NCBI GenBank assembly: GCA_041580375.1 | Contig: JBFGDZ010000101.1 | Coordinates: forward strand, 1-12,952 | DNA: 12,952 nt | From: JAPUIN01 sp041580375 | Lineage (GTDB): Bacteria > Acidobacteriota > Polarisedimenticolia > Gp22-AA2 | Reading direction: 5' to 3' | Part shown: piece by piece, positions 1 to 7,200 of the stretch | Layout of the letters: every line of letters starts with the position of its first letter | Numbering within the stretch: the stretch's first letter is position 1 | Notes under the pieces: generated by a model | What the model was told of the DNA's origin: nothing | The model's input: the letters and a program-made list of their open reading frames with translations, nothing else | Databases searched by the model: none | Made by a program: the position numbers and the translations under genes

Positions 1-966
1 CACCTCGACCAGCGGCTCCGATCGGCGCGACGAGTAGCGCGCGGTGATCGCTGCGATGAGGCGCATCAGTTCGCCGTCCGGCTCGCCCTCGACCAGCGTG
101 ATGGGACTTCCGCAATCGACCGCCTCGAGGTGCCAGCCGGGAGCGTTCAGCCGCGTGAGAAAATGATTCTCTCCCTCGTCGCGGGCGACGATGATCTTGA
201 CCTCCGGAGACAACCGGAAATGGCGTCCGACCTTCAGGAGGATCATATCCTCCTTGCGCAGCGTCTCCGGACGGCTGTTCTCCTTCTTGTCATGGAAACG
301 CCGGGCGAAGTTCTCATCCGCCAGGAAACAGCAGCCGCCCGAAGGCTGGGGGTAGTCGTGCAGGTCGCGCGACTCGCCGTAAGCGATCTGGTGCTTGCGC
401 GATCGGCCGGAGATTCCCAGAAGCTTCTCACGGTCCACCCACCCCAGTTGCTCGGGGATCGTCGGCGGGAGATGCTTCGCCGACAGCGGGCGGAGCAGAT
501 ACCCGGGGATGCCGCACTCCTTTTCGATCAGGCGCAGGGCCTGCATGTGCTGGGACATCGGCCTCTGGTTCAGCACCTCGCCCGTGAACACGAAGTGGGC
601 GCCGCGCTCGCGCATGTAGTCGGCGGCCCCGTGAATCATGAAGATGCGGCAGTCGATGCAGGGGTTCGCCCTCTTGCCGTAGCCGTGCCGCGGGTTGAGG
701 ACCATCCGCAAATAGGCCTCTCCGGCGTCGCGCACCTCGATCGGGATCCTCAGATCGGCGCCCGCCCGGAGGGCTTCGTTGCGCATCCGTTTCGGATCCT
801 CGCCCGGCTTCGCCATGGCGCGGCGGTGATCGTTCATGCAGAATCCGGTGGAGAAGTTCAGACCCAGGACCTCAATGCCCTGCTCCACCAGAACCCGGGC
901 CGCCAGCGTGCTGTCCAGGCCGCCCGACATGAGTCCGATCGCCCGCACCGTCCGAGGTCGTTCCAC
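1..966 (-). CDS. MnmA-like PP-loop tRNA thiouridylase (3' end outside window)
   Basis: This open frame runs 322 codons to the window edge without a stop, so the C-terminus is missing. Near the N-terminus an ATP-pyrophosphatase P-loop, SGGLDST (residues 14-20), follows a short beta strand. A Cys pair lies in NPCIDC (Cys103, Cys106), and a second Cys site in GGCCFL (Cys212, Cys213). In MnmA the equivalent NPC and GxCF cysteines are the catalytic pair that activates tRNA uridine and carries the persulfide, so a sulfur-transfer role in tRNA thiolation is well supported. The part after about residue 250 (VKIIVARDEGENHFL, then ITARYSS) resembles the NFACT-R/DUF814-type tail found on a side branch of this family rather than canonical MnmA. 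The GTG start is chosen because a GGGAGGGGAG stretch sits just upstream and the P-loop follows closely. It lies 19 nt downstream of the TusA-like gene, probably its sulfur donor. The exact modified base is unknown; ThiI-like 4-thiouridine synthesis is the alternative. Confidence 0.86.
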   Translation of the reverse strand, partial: MERPRTVRAIGLMSGGLDSTLAARVLVEQGIEVLGLNFSTGFCMNDHRRAMAKPGEDPKRMRNEALRAGADLRIPIEVRDAGEAYLRMVLNPRHGYGKRANPCIDCRIFMIHGAADYMRERGAHFVFTGEVLNQRPMSQHMQALRLIEKECGIPGYLLRPLSAKHLPPTIPEQLGWVDREKLLGISGRSRKHQIAYGESRDLHDYPQPSGGCCFLADENFARRFHDKKENSRPETLRKEDMILLKVGRHFRLSPEVKIIVARDEGENHFLTRLNAPGWHLEAVDCGSPITLVEGEPDGELMRLIAAITARYSSRRSEPLVEV

Positions 967-977
967 GCTCCCCTCCC
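967..977 (-). promoter_or_regulatory. Ribosome binding site for the PP-loop gene
   Basis: Read on the minus strand, GGGAGGGGAG lies directly before the GTG at 966-964. It is the only good Shine-Dalgarno match near the P-loop and it fixes the start, because no ATG lies between the upstream TusA stop and the P-loop motif. Confidence 0.6.
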
Positions 978-985
978 GCTCCCGC

Positions 986-1270
986 TCAGGCCGTCGCCGG
1001 CTCCCCGCTCCTCTGCACGAACAGGTGGTACTCCTCCCCCTGCCGGCGGGCGCCGAGATAGCTATGGCCGGTCGACAGGCACCAGGCCGGCATGTCGATC
1101 AGAATGACGCGGTCATCCGACAGGATCTCCAGGACTTCCCCGGGCTTCAGGCGCTTGATCCTCTCGGCGGTCCTGATGATCGGGACGGGGCAGAAGAGCC
1201 CGACGGTGTCGAGCACCTCGTCCGCGCGGAGCCCCTCGCCCGGCTCCGGTCCGGGTATCCCGTTTCGCAT
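986..1270 (-). CDS. TusA-family sulfur carrier protein
   Basis: A 94-residue protein with the TusA/SirA/YedF signature: DTVGLFCPVPI near residues 21-31 holds the CPxP motif (Cys27), followed by an amphipathic helix, then LKPGEVLEILSDD and a second strand-helix unit ending in YHLFVQRSG. TusA proteins carry a persulfide on this Cys and pass it to thiolation enzymes or other acceptors in the cytoplasm. A longer in-frame extension reaches 1411, but the ATG at 1270 is preferred: GGAGG lies 5 nt upstream of it, the extension would run through the hairpin at 1309-1332 and into the M28 coding end, and the family is usually 75-95 residues long. The next gene downstream is the PP-loop thiouridylase, so the likely job is delivering sulfur to that enzyme. 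Family membership is seen directly; the partner is inferred from adjacency. Confidence 0.9.
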   Translation of the reverse strand: MRNGIPGPEPGEGLRADEVLDTVGLFCPVPIIRTAERIKRLKPGEVLEILSDDRVILIDMPAWCLSTGHSYLGARRQGEEYHLFVQRSGEPATA

Positions 1271-1308
1271 CGTTCCCTCCGGGGCACGCCGGCCCCGTTT
1301 CCGCGAGC

Positions 1309-1332
1309 GCCCCGGGAGGTAGCTCCCGGGGC
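1309..1332 (-). terminator. Strong GC hairpin between peptidase and TusA genes
   Basis: A perfect inverted repeat, CCCCGGGAG / CTCCCGGGG with a 4-nt loop, extends by one more pair to a 10-bp stem. It lies 38 nt beyond the M28 stop and 38 nt before the TusA start. On the minus strand no U-tract follows, and on the plus strand only a weak pyrimidine run follows. It may be a U-less terminator for the peptidase gene, a processing or attenuation element in a shared transcript, or a leader structure for the TusA gene. Confidence 0.5.
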
Positions 1333-1370
1333 CCTTCTTCGTTCCATCGTAACAAAGGGACCAGTGCCGA

Positions 1371-3662
1371 TCAATCGACGGAAACGTCGACGCCGGGAGC
1401 GCTCCCCCCACCGATGAGACGGCGGGAGCCGATCACCGTGGCGTGGTGCACGAAGACGCGGGACCCGCCCCGTGGCTCGAGTCGGAGAAGATCGGTCTTG
1501 AACGTCGCCGCGAGTTTCACCTCCAGATCGCCGCCGGCGGGCAGGAGCAGGCGGAAGTCACGCTCCGAATCGGCCGGCGGCGCCATCTCCTCGAAGGTGT
1601 ACTCGTGGCGCAACAACGAGTCCCTCCCCGGCACGCGGAAGCCCGATCGAGACCTGAACTGGTACGCGATGCTGTGCGGCGCCTCGGAGGCAGCAAATCG
1701 GGCCGTGCTCGTCACCGCGACCCCCTCCTCCAGGGGCTCGCTCTCGCTCCGGGCCGAAAATTCGAAGCGATCCGCGGGCGGATCGGCCTTCAGGGTGGCC
1801 CGAAGCGCTCCCCGGTCCACGCGCCCGTGCACTCCGCCCCCCAGCCGCACGCCGTCCAGAACATCGATCGAATCGAGCGCGGCCGTCGCGGATCCCGTAT
1901 CCAGGTCGACCGTCTGCCTGACGTGCACCAGCTGCCGGTGCGCCTCATCGTAGGCGGGCAGAAGCCCCGCCGCGATTCCGAGGACGGCCCAGGCGGCGAA
2001 CGCCGGCCCCCCCACCCACGGTCCGGACAGGCGCCACCAGACCGGGCTGTGGAGACAGTCCTGAAAGCAGGCCACGTGGGCGAGGAAGAGCGCGAACGGA
2101 AGCGTCGCGGCCAGGAAGCCGACGTACAGAACGGTGCCGGGGATCTCCACGCCGCCCAGCGTCACGAGCGCGCGGTAGTCTGCCAGGTTCATCAGGAGCG
2201 TGAAGGGCGCGAGGCCCGCCAGACCGAGGGCCAGCTTGCGGCCGATGCTCCGCACTCCGAGGGAGAGGAGGAAGGCGACGGCGGGCGCGCCGGCGATGGC
2301 GGCCAGCTCCGGCCATCCGCCCGAAAGACCCAGGACGACGCCGCTCAGCGGCAGAAGCAGGGCTGCGGCCAGGTAGGGTCCCGGTTCGATCGTCGGCTTG
2401 ATCCGTCGGAAGAGATTGAGCCCCATCCATCCCGTCACGATCGTGCCGGCGATCGCCTGCGCGACGTGCAGTCCGTGATGCGCCGACCAGGGAAGCCGCA
2501 CGCCGTGCACGAGCTCCATGAGCGCCTCGGAGGCGAACGCTCCGGAGACGCCGAGCGCGGTGGCGGTGGCGCCGACCATGATCGCCCGGATCGTCTCGAG
2601 AATCCTGCGGGGGGACAGCACCGCGCGCAGCCGGGCCAGAAAGAGCATCGCCGAGCCCAGCAGAGCCACCAGGCCGATCCCGGACAGGCCGGTGGTCGGG
2701 ATCACGAGACCCCGGCCGAACAGCGTCACGGGCAGATGATGCGGGTCGTTGAGGCGGTCGGGCGGCTCGCGCTCCAGATCCAGAAGGAGCGCGTCGAGCA
2801 GCCGCGCCGCCCGCCGCAGGGCCCGCGGTCTGACGGCGGCGGCCCGATCCTCGGCGGTGTGGTAGGTCCAGTGGGGATAGGTGCCCATGAGGAGGAATGC
2901 GGGCACGCCGGCCCGCAGGAACGGCTCATGATCCGCGGAGTGATCGACCTTCATGAGGCGCGGCGCGATCGTCCACAACGGGCGCGCGGCGATGTTGCGC
3001 ACGCCGCTGCGCCTCGCGGCGTCCACGACGGCACGCTGCGCCCAGTACTCGGGAGGCTCCGGTGCCGGGCCCGCCAGCAGCTCGCCGCGCCCCAGTAGCT
3101 CCAGCGCGATCATCGCGCGCACCCGCGTGAGATCGGCGCTCTCGACGAACGCCTTGGAGCCGTACAACCCCTCTTCCTCGCAGCAGAACGAGATGAACAG
3201 ATAATGGGTGCGCCGCGGGCGCGAGGAGGTCAACCGGGCCACCTCCAGCAGCACCGCGAGGCCGCTGGCGTCGTCATTGGCTCCGGGCACGAACGCCCCG
3301 ACCGAATCGTGGTGCGCACCGACGATGAGCGTGTCGGGCCCGTCCCCCTCGAGGCGGCCGACGACGTTGAAGGAATTGACGCGCCTCTCGCCGTCACCGT
3401 CCTTGAACACCGGGACTTCCTGCAGATCGACATCCAGTCCGTAAGCCTGCATCTCCCTGCGCACGTACTCCGCCGCGCGGCGATCGGACTCGCTTCCGAT
3501 CGGGCGGGGTCCGATGTCCTGAGCGAGCGCGATGACGTGCTGGAAGGCCCGCGTCCCGTCCGGGGCGGCGGTCGGCGAGGAGGATGTCACCGCTGAGATC
3601 AGAAGCGCGGACAGTGCGATGCGTGAGGCCACGCCGGACTTACCGGACCAGGATGTGATCAC
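1371..3662 (-). CDS. Secreted/membrane M28 zinc aminopeptidase with polytopic C-terminal domain
   Basis: 763 residues from a GTG start. An N-terminal signal or anchor (about 12-32) precedes an M28 peptidase domain (about 40-295). The two-zinc site can be read out: His117 and Asp119 in AHHDS, Asp130 in GANDDASG, Glu162/Glu163 in CCEEEGLYGS, Glu188 in IALELL and His245 in SADHEPF. All ligands and the general base are present, so it should be active, removing N-terminal residues from peptides outside the cytoplasm. After residue 310 come several hydrophobic helices (to about 560), then about 190 mostly polar, beta-rich residues. This order recalls the ERMP1/FXNA type of M28 protein, in which the peptidase is fused to a membrane domain. 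The upstream AAGGA-like stretch supports the GTG. It is divergent from the NTF2-like gene. Substrate unknown; the M28 assignment is firm, the ERMP1 comparison is by architecture only. Confidence 0.9.
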   Translation of the reverse strand: MITSWSGKSGVASRIALSALLISAVTSSSPTAAPDGTRAFQHVIALAQDIGPRPIGSESDRRAAEYVRREMQAYGLDVDLQEVPVFKDGDGERRVNSFNVVGRLEGDGPDTLIVGAHHDSVGAFVPGANDDASGLAVLLEVARLTSSRPRRTHYLFISFCCEEEGLYGSKAFVESADLTRVRAMIALELLGRGELLAGPAPEPPEYWAQRAVVDAARRSGVRNIAARPLWTIAPRLMKVDHSADHEPFLRAGVPAFLLMGTYPHWTYHTAEDRAAAVRPRALRRAARLLDALLLDLEREPPDRLNDPHHLPVTLFGRGLVIPTTGLSGIGLVALLGSAMLFLARLRAVLSPRRILETIRAIMVGATATALGVSGAFASEALMELVHGVRLPWSAHHGLHVAQAIAGTIVTGWMGLNLFRRIKPTIEPGPYLAAALLLPLSGVVLGLSGGWPELAAIAGAPAVAFLLSLGVRSIGRKLALGLAGLAPFTLLMNLADYRALVTLGGVEIPGTVLYVGFLAATLPFALFLAHVACFQDCLHSPVWWRLSGPWVGGPAFAAWAVLGIAAGLLPAYDEAHRQLVHVRQTVDLDTGSATAALDSIDVLDGVRLGGGVHGRVDRGALRATLKADPPADRFEFSARSESEPLEEGVAVTSTARFAASEAPHSIAYQFRSRSGFRVPGRDSLLRHEYTFEEMAPPADSERDFRLLLPAGGDLEVKLAATFKTDLLRLEPRGGSRVFVHHATVIGSRRLIGGGSAPGVDVSVD

Positions 3663-3675
3663 GATCCCCGCTTCC

Positions 3676-3705
3676 TTGACTCGAAAAACGCGCGTAGATT
3701 AGCAT
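3676..3705 (+). promoter_or_regulatory. Possible sigma-70-type promoter for the sensor operon
   Basis: In the 75-nt gap between divergent genes, TTGACT (3676-3681) and TAGCAT (3700-3705) are spaced 18 nt apart and point toward the gene at 3738. This short A/T-richer patch stands out from its GC-rich surroundings. The -10 match is only moderate. Confidence 0.35.
3696..3704 (-). promoter_or_regulatory. Possible extended -10 promoter for the M28 gene
   Basis: Minus-strand TGCTAATCT fits an extended -10 (TGn followed by a TATAAT-like hexamer) 34 nt before the GTG of the peptidase gene. No convincing -35 is seen. It overlaps the plus-strand candidate promoter, so the two divergent genes may compete for polymerase or share an operator. 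A similar TGCTATAGT precedes the gene that starts at 10671. Confidence 0.3.
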
Positions 3706-3737
3706 AGTCGTTCAACAGCGGGGGCGCAGATCGCCAG

Positions 3738-4229
3738 ATGACATCGACGCAGCGCCGCCTGAACGCGATCGTTTCCCTCGTCCTCCCGCTCACCATCGTC
3801 ATGACCTGTTCCGCGACGGCGGCGAGCGCGCCGTCTCCCGGATCCGGATCCTCCGGGAGCGATGCGAGCCTCGGCGCGGCCGTGCGCTCCATCGAGATCG
3901 CCTTCAAGCGCAAGGACGCCCACGCGCTGCGTCCCGTGCTGAGCCGCCGCGGCAAGGTGTTTCTCTCCATCCCGGCGGTCGGGATCGAGGATGGGTATTA
4001 CGGATCGGATCAGGTCGTTGCGCTCCTCGACCGCGTCTTCCGCGTCCGCGAGACGCTGCAATTCGCGCTCGAGTCCCGCCCGGGACGTCCCGCCCGGGGC
4101 GGCGCGACCCTGACGGGTTTGTGGCGCTTCCGGATGCGGGGCGGATCCCCGATCTCGATCCGGCTTCGGTTCGTCCTCGCCTCCGGGGAATCCGGCTGGT
4201 CGATCCGCGAGCTCCGGGAGCTCAAGTGA
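3738..4229 (+). CDS. Exported NTF2-like (DUF4783-like) small protein
   Basis: 163 residues. A positively charged start (MTSTQRR) and a hydrophobic stretch to about residue 30 form a signal peptide or signal anchor, followed by a Ser/Gly/Pro-rich linker. From about residue 43 the pattern fits a small NTF2/SnoaL-type fold as in DUF4783: a helix with IAFKRKDAHALRP, the strand KVFLSI, then GYYGSDQVVALLDRVF, and closing antiparallel strands with LTGLWRFRM and GWSIRELREL. Proteins of this kind bind small ligands or serve as periplasmic accessory proteins, and no catalytic residues can be named. Its stop is 4 nt before the GTG of the giant histidine kinase, so the two are almost certainly cotranscribed. 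A role as a ligand-binding or accessory subunit of the kinase is an inference from this arrangement only. The family call is moderate. Confidence 0.72.
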   Translation: MTSTQRRLNAIVSLVLPLTIVMTCSATAASAPSPGSGSSGSDASLGAAVRSIEIAFKRKDAHALRPVLSRRGKVFLSIPAVGIEDGYYGSDQVVALLDRVFRVRETLQFALESRPGRPARGGATLTGLWRFRMRGGSPISIRLRFVLASGESGWSIRELRELK

Positions 4230-4233
4230 TCCG

Positions 4234-7200
4234 GTGATCGTCGCTCTCGTCGCCGCATTCGCGACCGCCGTCTTCCTGCTGCTCTGGGCGGATCTCGCCT
4301 CCGCCGCACCATTCCTCCATCCCATGGCTCCTCTCGTCATCGCGGCCTCCATGGCGGCGGCGAGCGGGCTTCTCCCGCGCTCGCGCGGCTGGACACGCGT
4401 CCGATCCGGCCCCGGACCGGCGCTGCTGGCGCTGACCTGGGGCGTCTGCGCGATGGCGATCGTCGGGGTGGCCCGCGATCGGATGCAGGATCGTCTTTCG
4501 TCGGCCTGGGCGGACGGAGCCCGCGCGCGTCTCGAGGAGCGCGCCCGCACGCTGCAGAAGGGCTTCAACCGGCTCCTCGGGGAGATGTCGGGCGCCCTGG
4601 GCGCCGTCCCCGGTGTCCTCCCCGACGATCGCGGCGCGCTCTTCGACGCGCTCGAGCGATCCCTCGCCGGCGTGCGGATCCCCTCCGATCGTCTCGGCCT
4701 CGCCCTCTACGACGAATCCGGAGATGTCGTCGCTTGGGCCGGGTCGAGCGCCCCCCTTCCGGTGGGCCTGCTGGGGGACATCGGTGACGCCTCGACGTTC
4801 CGCGCCTTCGACGGAGCGGGGGCCCCCCGGCTCTACGCCATCGGCCCCGCGCGGCCGGACGGCTCCCGCCTGATCGCCGAGCTGTCCGTGGCCTCGCCGA
4901 CGACGCTCGCCCGGGCGGGGACGGCGGACGTTCCGGACCTCGGTTTCCTGCCCGGATGGCGCCGCGCCGCCCCGGAACGCGTCCGCTTCGGTGGTGGCTC
5001 CGCCGGGGACGCGGATCTGGCCCGCTTTTTCGAACGACAGGGGGACCGTCACTGGGGCCTGCTGAAGGGACGGCCGATCGAGACGCTGTCGTTCCCCCTG
5101 CGGGATCCTTCGGGCCGTCAGCTCGCCGACGTGTCCCTCACGGATCGCGCGCTCGAATCGGTCGCATCCCGACGGACGTCCGCGGCCCGCCTGGCGGCTG
5201 CGATCGTGGCCGTCGGGACGTTCCTGGCCATCCTCCTCGGGCTGCTCGGCAAAGCGGTTCCACGCGGCGTGCCGGCGCGTCTCGCCGCGACGAGCCTCGC
5301 CCTCTGGGGTGTTCGAGTGGCCCTCGTGCTGACGGCCGCGCCGGCCGATCTTCCCGACCATCCGCTGTTCGACATGTCCCTTTTCTCCGCAACGGGGCTG
5401 CTCGGCCTGCTCCGCACTCCGATCGACCTCTTCCTCACGGCGCTCGCCGTCCTGGGTCAGGTCGCTCTCGTGCGGGCCGCCGTGCGCCGGCGGTTTCCGC
5501 CGGGTGGCCCGGCGCCGCCGCTGGCGGTCCGGCGAGCCGCGCTGGCCTTCGCGGCCCTGATCCTCACGGGGTCCTGGCCGATCCTTCACCGCGTCCTCGA
5601 CACGCTGGTCCTCGACGCACGCGTCGATCTGAGCCGTCTCGCGCTCGACGATCGGCTTCTTCCCCGGCTCGCGATCCAGGCCTCCGTTCTCGCCATCCTG
5701 GCGGCCATGGTCCTCGCCGCCGCGACCGCGCTCGCCTGCGCCGTCCGTTCGTCGGAATGGCCGCGGCTCGCCGCCTGGATCGACGGCGGCGCCGCGGGCG
5801 GGCCGCCGCTCCCGGTCCGCCTGGGCGCCGTCGTGTTCCTCCTGACGCTGCTGTACGTGCCCTTCCTGCACCACGCCTACAACCGCCTGCGCGGGGAGTT
5901 CATCGAACACGAGCTGATGCCGGATTTCATCACGCAGAGCGAGGGGCGCGCCCGCATCCTGCGCGAGGGCCTGGAGGCGGCCGCCCGGACCGAATTCGCC
6001 GTAACGGCCGCGTTCGCCCGCGAAGCCGGCGGCGTCGCCTCGTCCGTGGCGTTCCGTCTCTGGTCGATGACGCCCCTCGCCGACCGGGCTCTCGCCTCGT
6101 CTCTCCAGCTCTTCGATGAGTCGGGCCAGCTATTGGGACGTTTCGCCGTCGATCTGGCCCCGATGCTGGAGATCCCGTTCAGCGCGGCCGCCGAGGCCGC
6201 CGGCGGAGAGGTCGTGACCGTCTCCCCCTTTCAGCGGGCGTCGGTCCGGAAGACGATCATCTTCGGATCGCGCTGGGTGCGTCCACCGCGGCGGCCCCCG
6301 ATGCTGATCGTGATGTCCGTGGTGGACGATTACGACAATCTCCCGCTCCTCGGAAGCTCCTCGCCGTTCCTCAGCGCGGTGCGCGGACGGGGCCTGTCGG
6401 AGACCAATCCCGAGCTGATGCGGTCGCGTCCGCTCGTCGCCGTCTTCGGCCCGCTGCTCGAGCGCGTGTACGCCTCGGGCGGAGAGATTCCCCCTCCCGG
6501 TTCGGAACTGCAGAGGCGACTCCGCGCCGGCGGCGCCGCATGGAGCCGGAGCGACGTCGGCGACGGCCAGGCTCGCATTCTCTACGCGGCCGCCGGGGAT
6601 CTCGTCTTCGCGATCGCCCAGCCCCATCCCGGGCCGATCGGCCTGCTGGCGACGTTTCTGCGCCACCTGATCCAGAACGCACTCTTCCTGTCGCTGCTCC
6701 TCCTGGCGCTCCGTGGGTGGCGGCGCGGCGCCCCCGCGCACCGCGAGATCGGCGCCCGGTTCTACAGGCGGCTGCTCGCCGTCTTCCTGATCACCGCCCT
6801 CCTGCCTCTCCTCGCCCTCGCCTGGTTCGTGGCGCGGTTCAGCACCCGCGAGGTCCACGATCAGATCGTGACGGCGGGGCTCGGATCGCTCCAGGTGGCG
6901 AGACGCGTGGCCGAGGACTACCTGACGGTCGTCGGGCCGGAGGAGGAGCCGCACCTCGATGACGACGTCGTGTTCTGGCTCAGCCAGGTGGTCCGGCACG
7001 AGATCAGCATCTTCGGCCGTTCCGACCTTCTGGCCACCAGCATGCGGGAGATCTACGACTCGGGGCTCCTCAACCCGCGCCTCCCGGGGGGAGTCTATCG
7101 ATCGCTGCTCGTCGATCGCGATCCGTTCATCGTCACGTCGGACGTGCCCGGAGACTTCCCTCCGGCGACGATCAACGCCGTGATCCGCCTGGACGCGGCG

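Noticed and set aside
1271..1411. N-terminal extension of the TusA-like gene
   Set aside because: It would encode the hairpin and overlap the M28 coding end; the ATG at 1270 has a good ribosome site and gives the normal family length.
1443..3098. 551-codon plus-strand open frame across the M28 gene
   Set aside because: It lies opposite a gene with intact zinc-site motifs. Its translation is Arg/Gly/Gln/His-rich with no domain pattern, typical of antisense frames in GC-rich DNA.
4222..5910. 562-codon minus-strand open frame opposite the kinase N-terminus
   Set aside because: Composition is charged and low in hydrophobic residues with no motif. The plus-strand frame has membrane helices and continues into a complete kinase.
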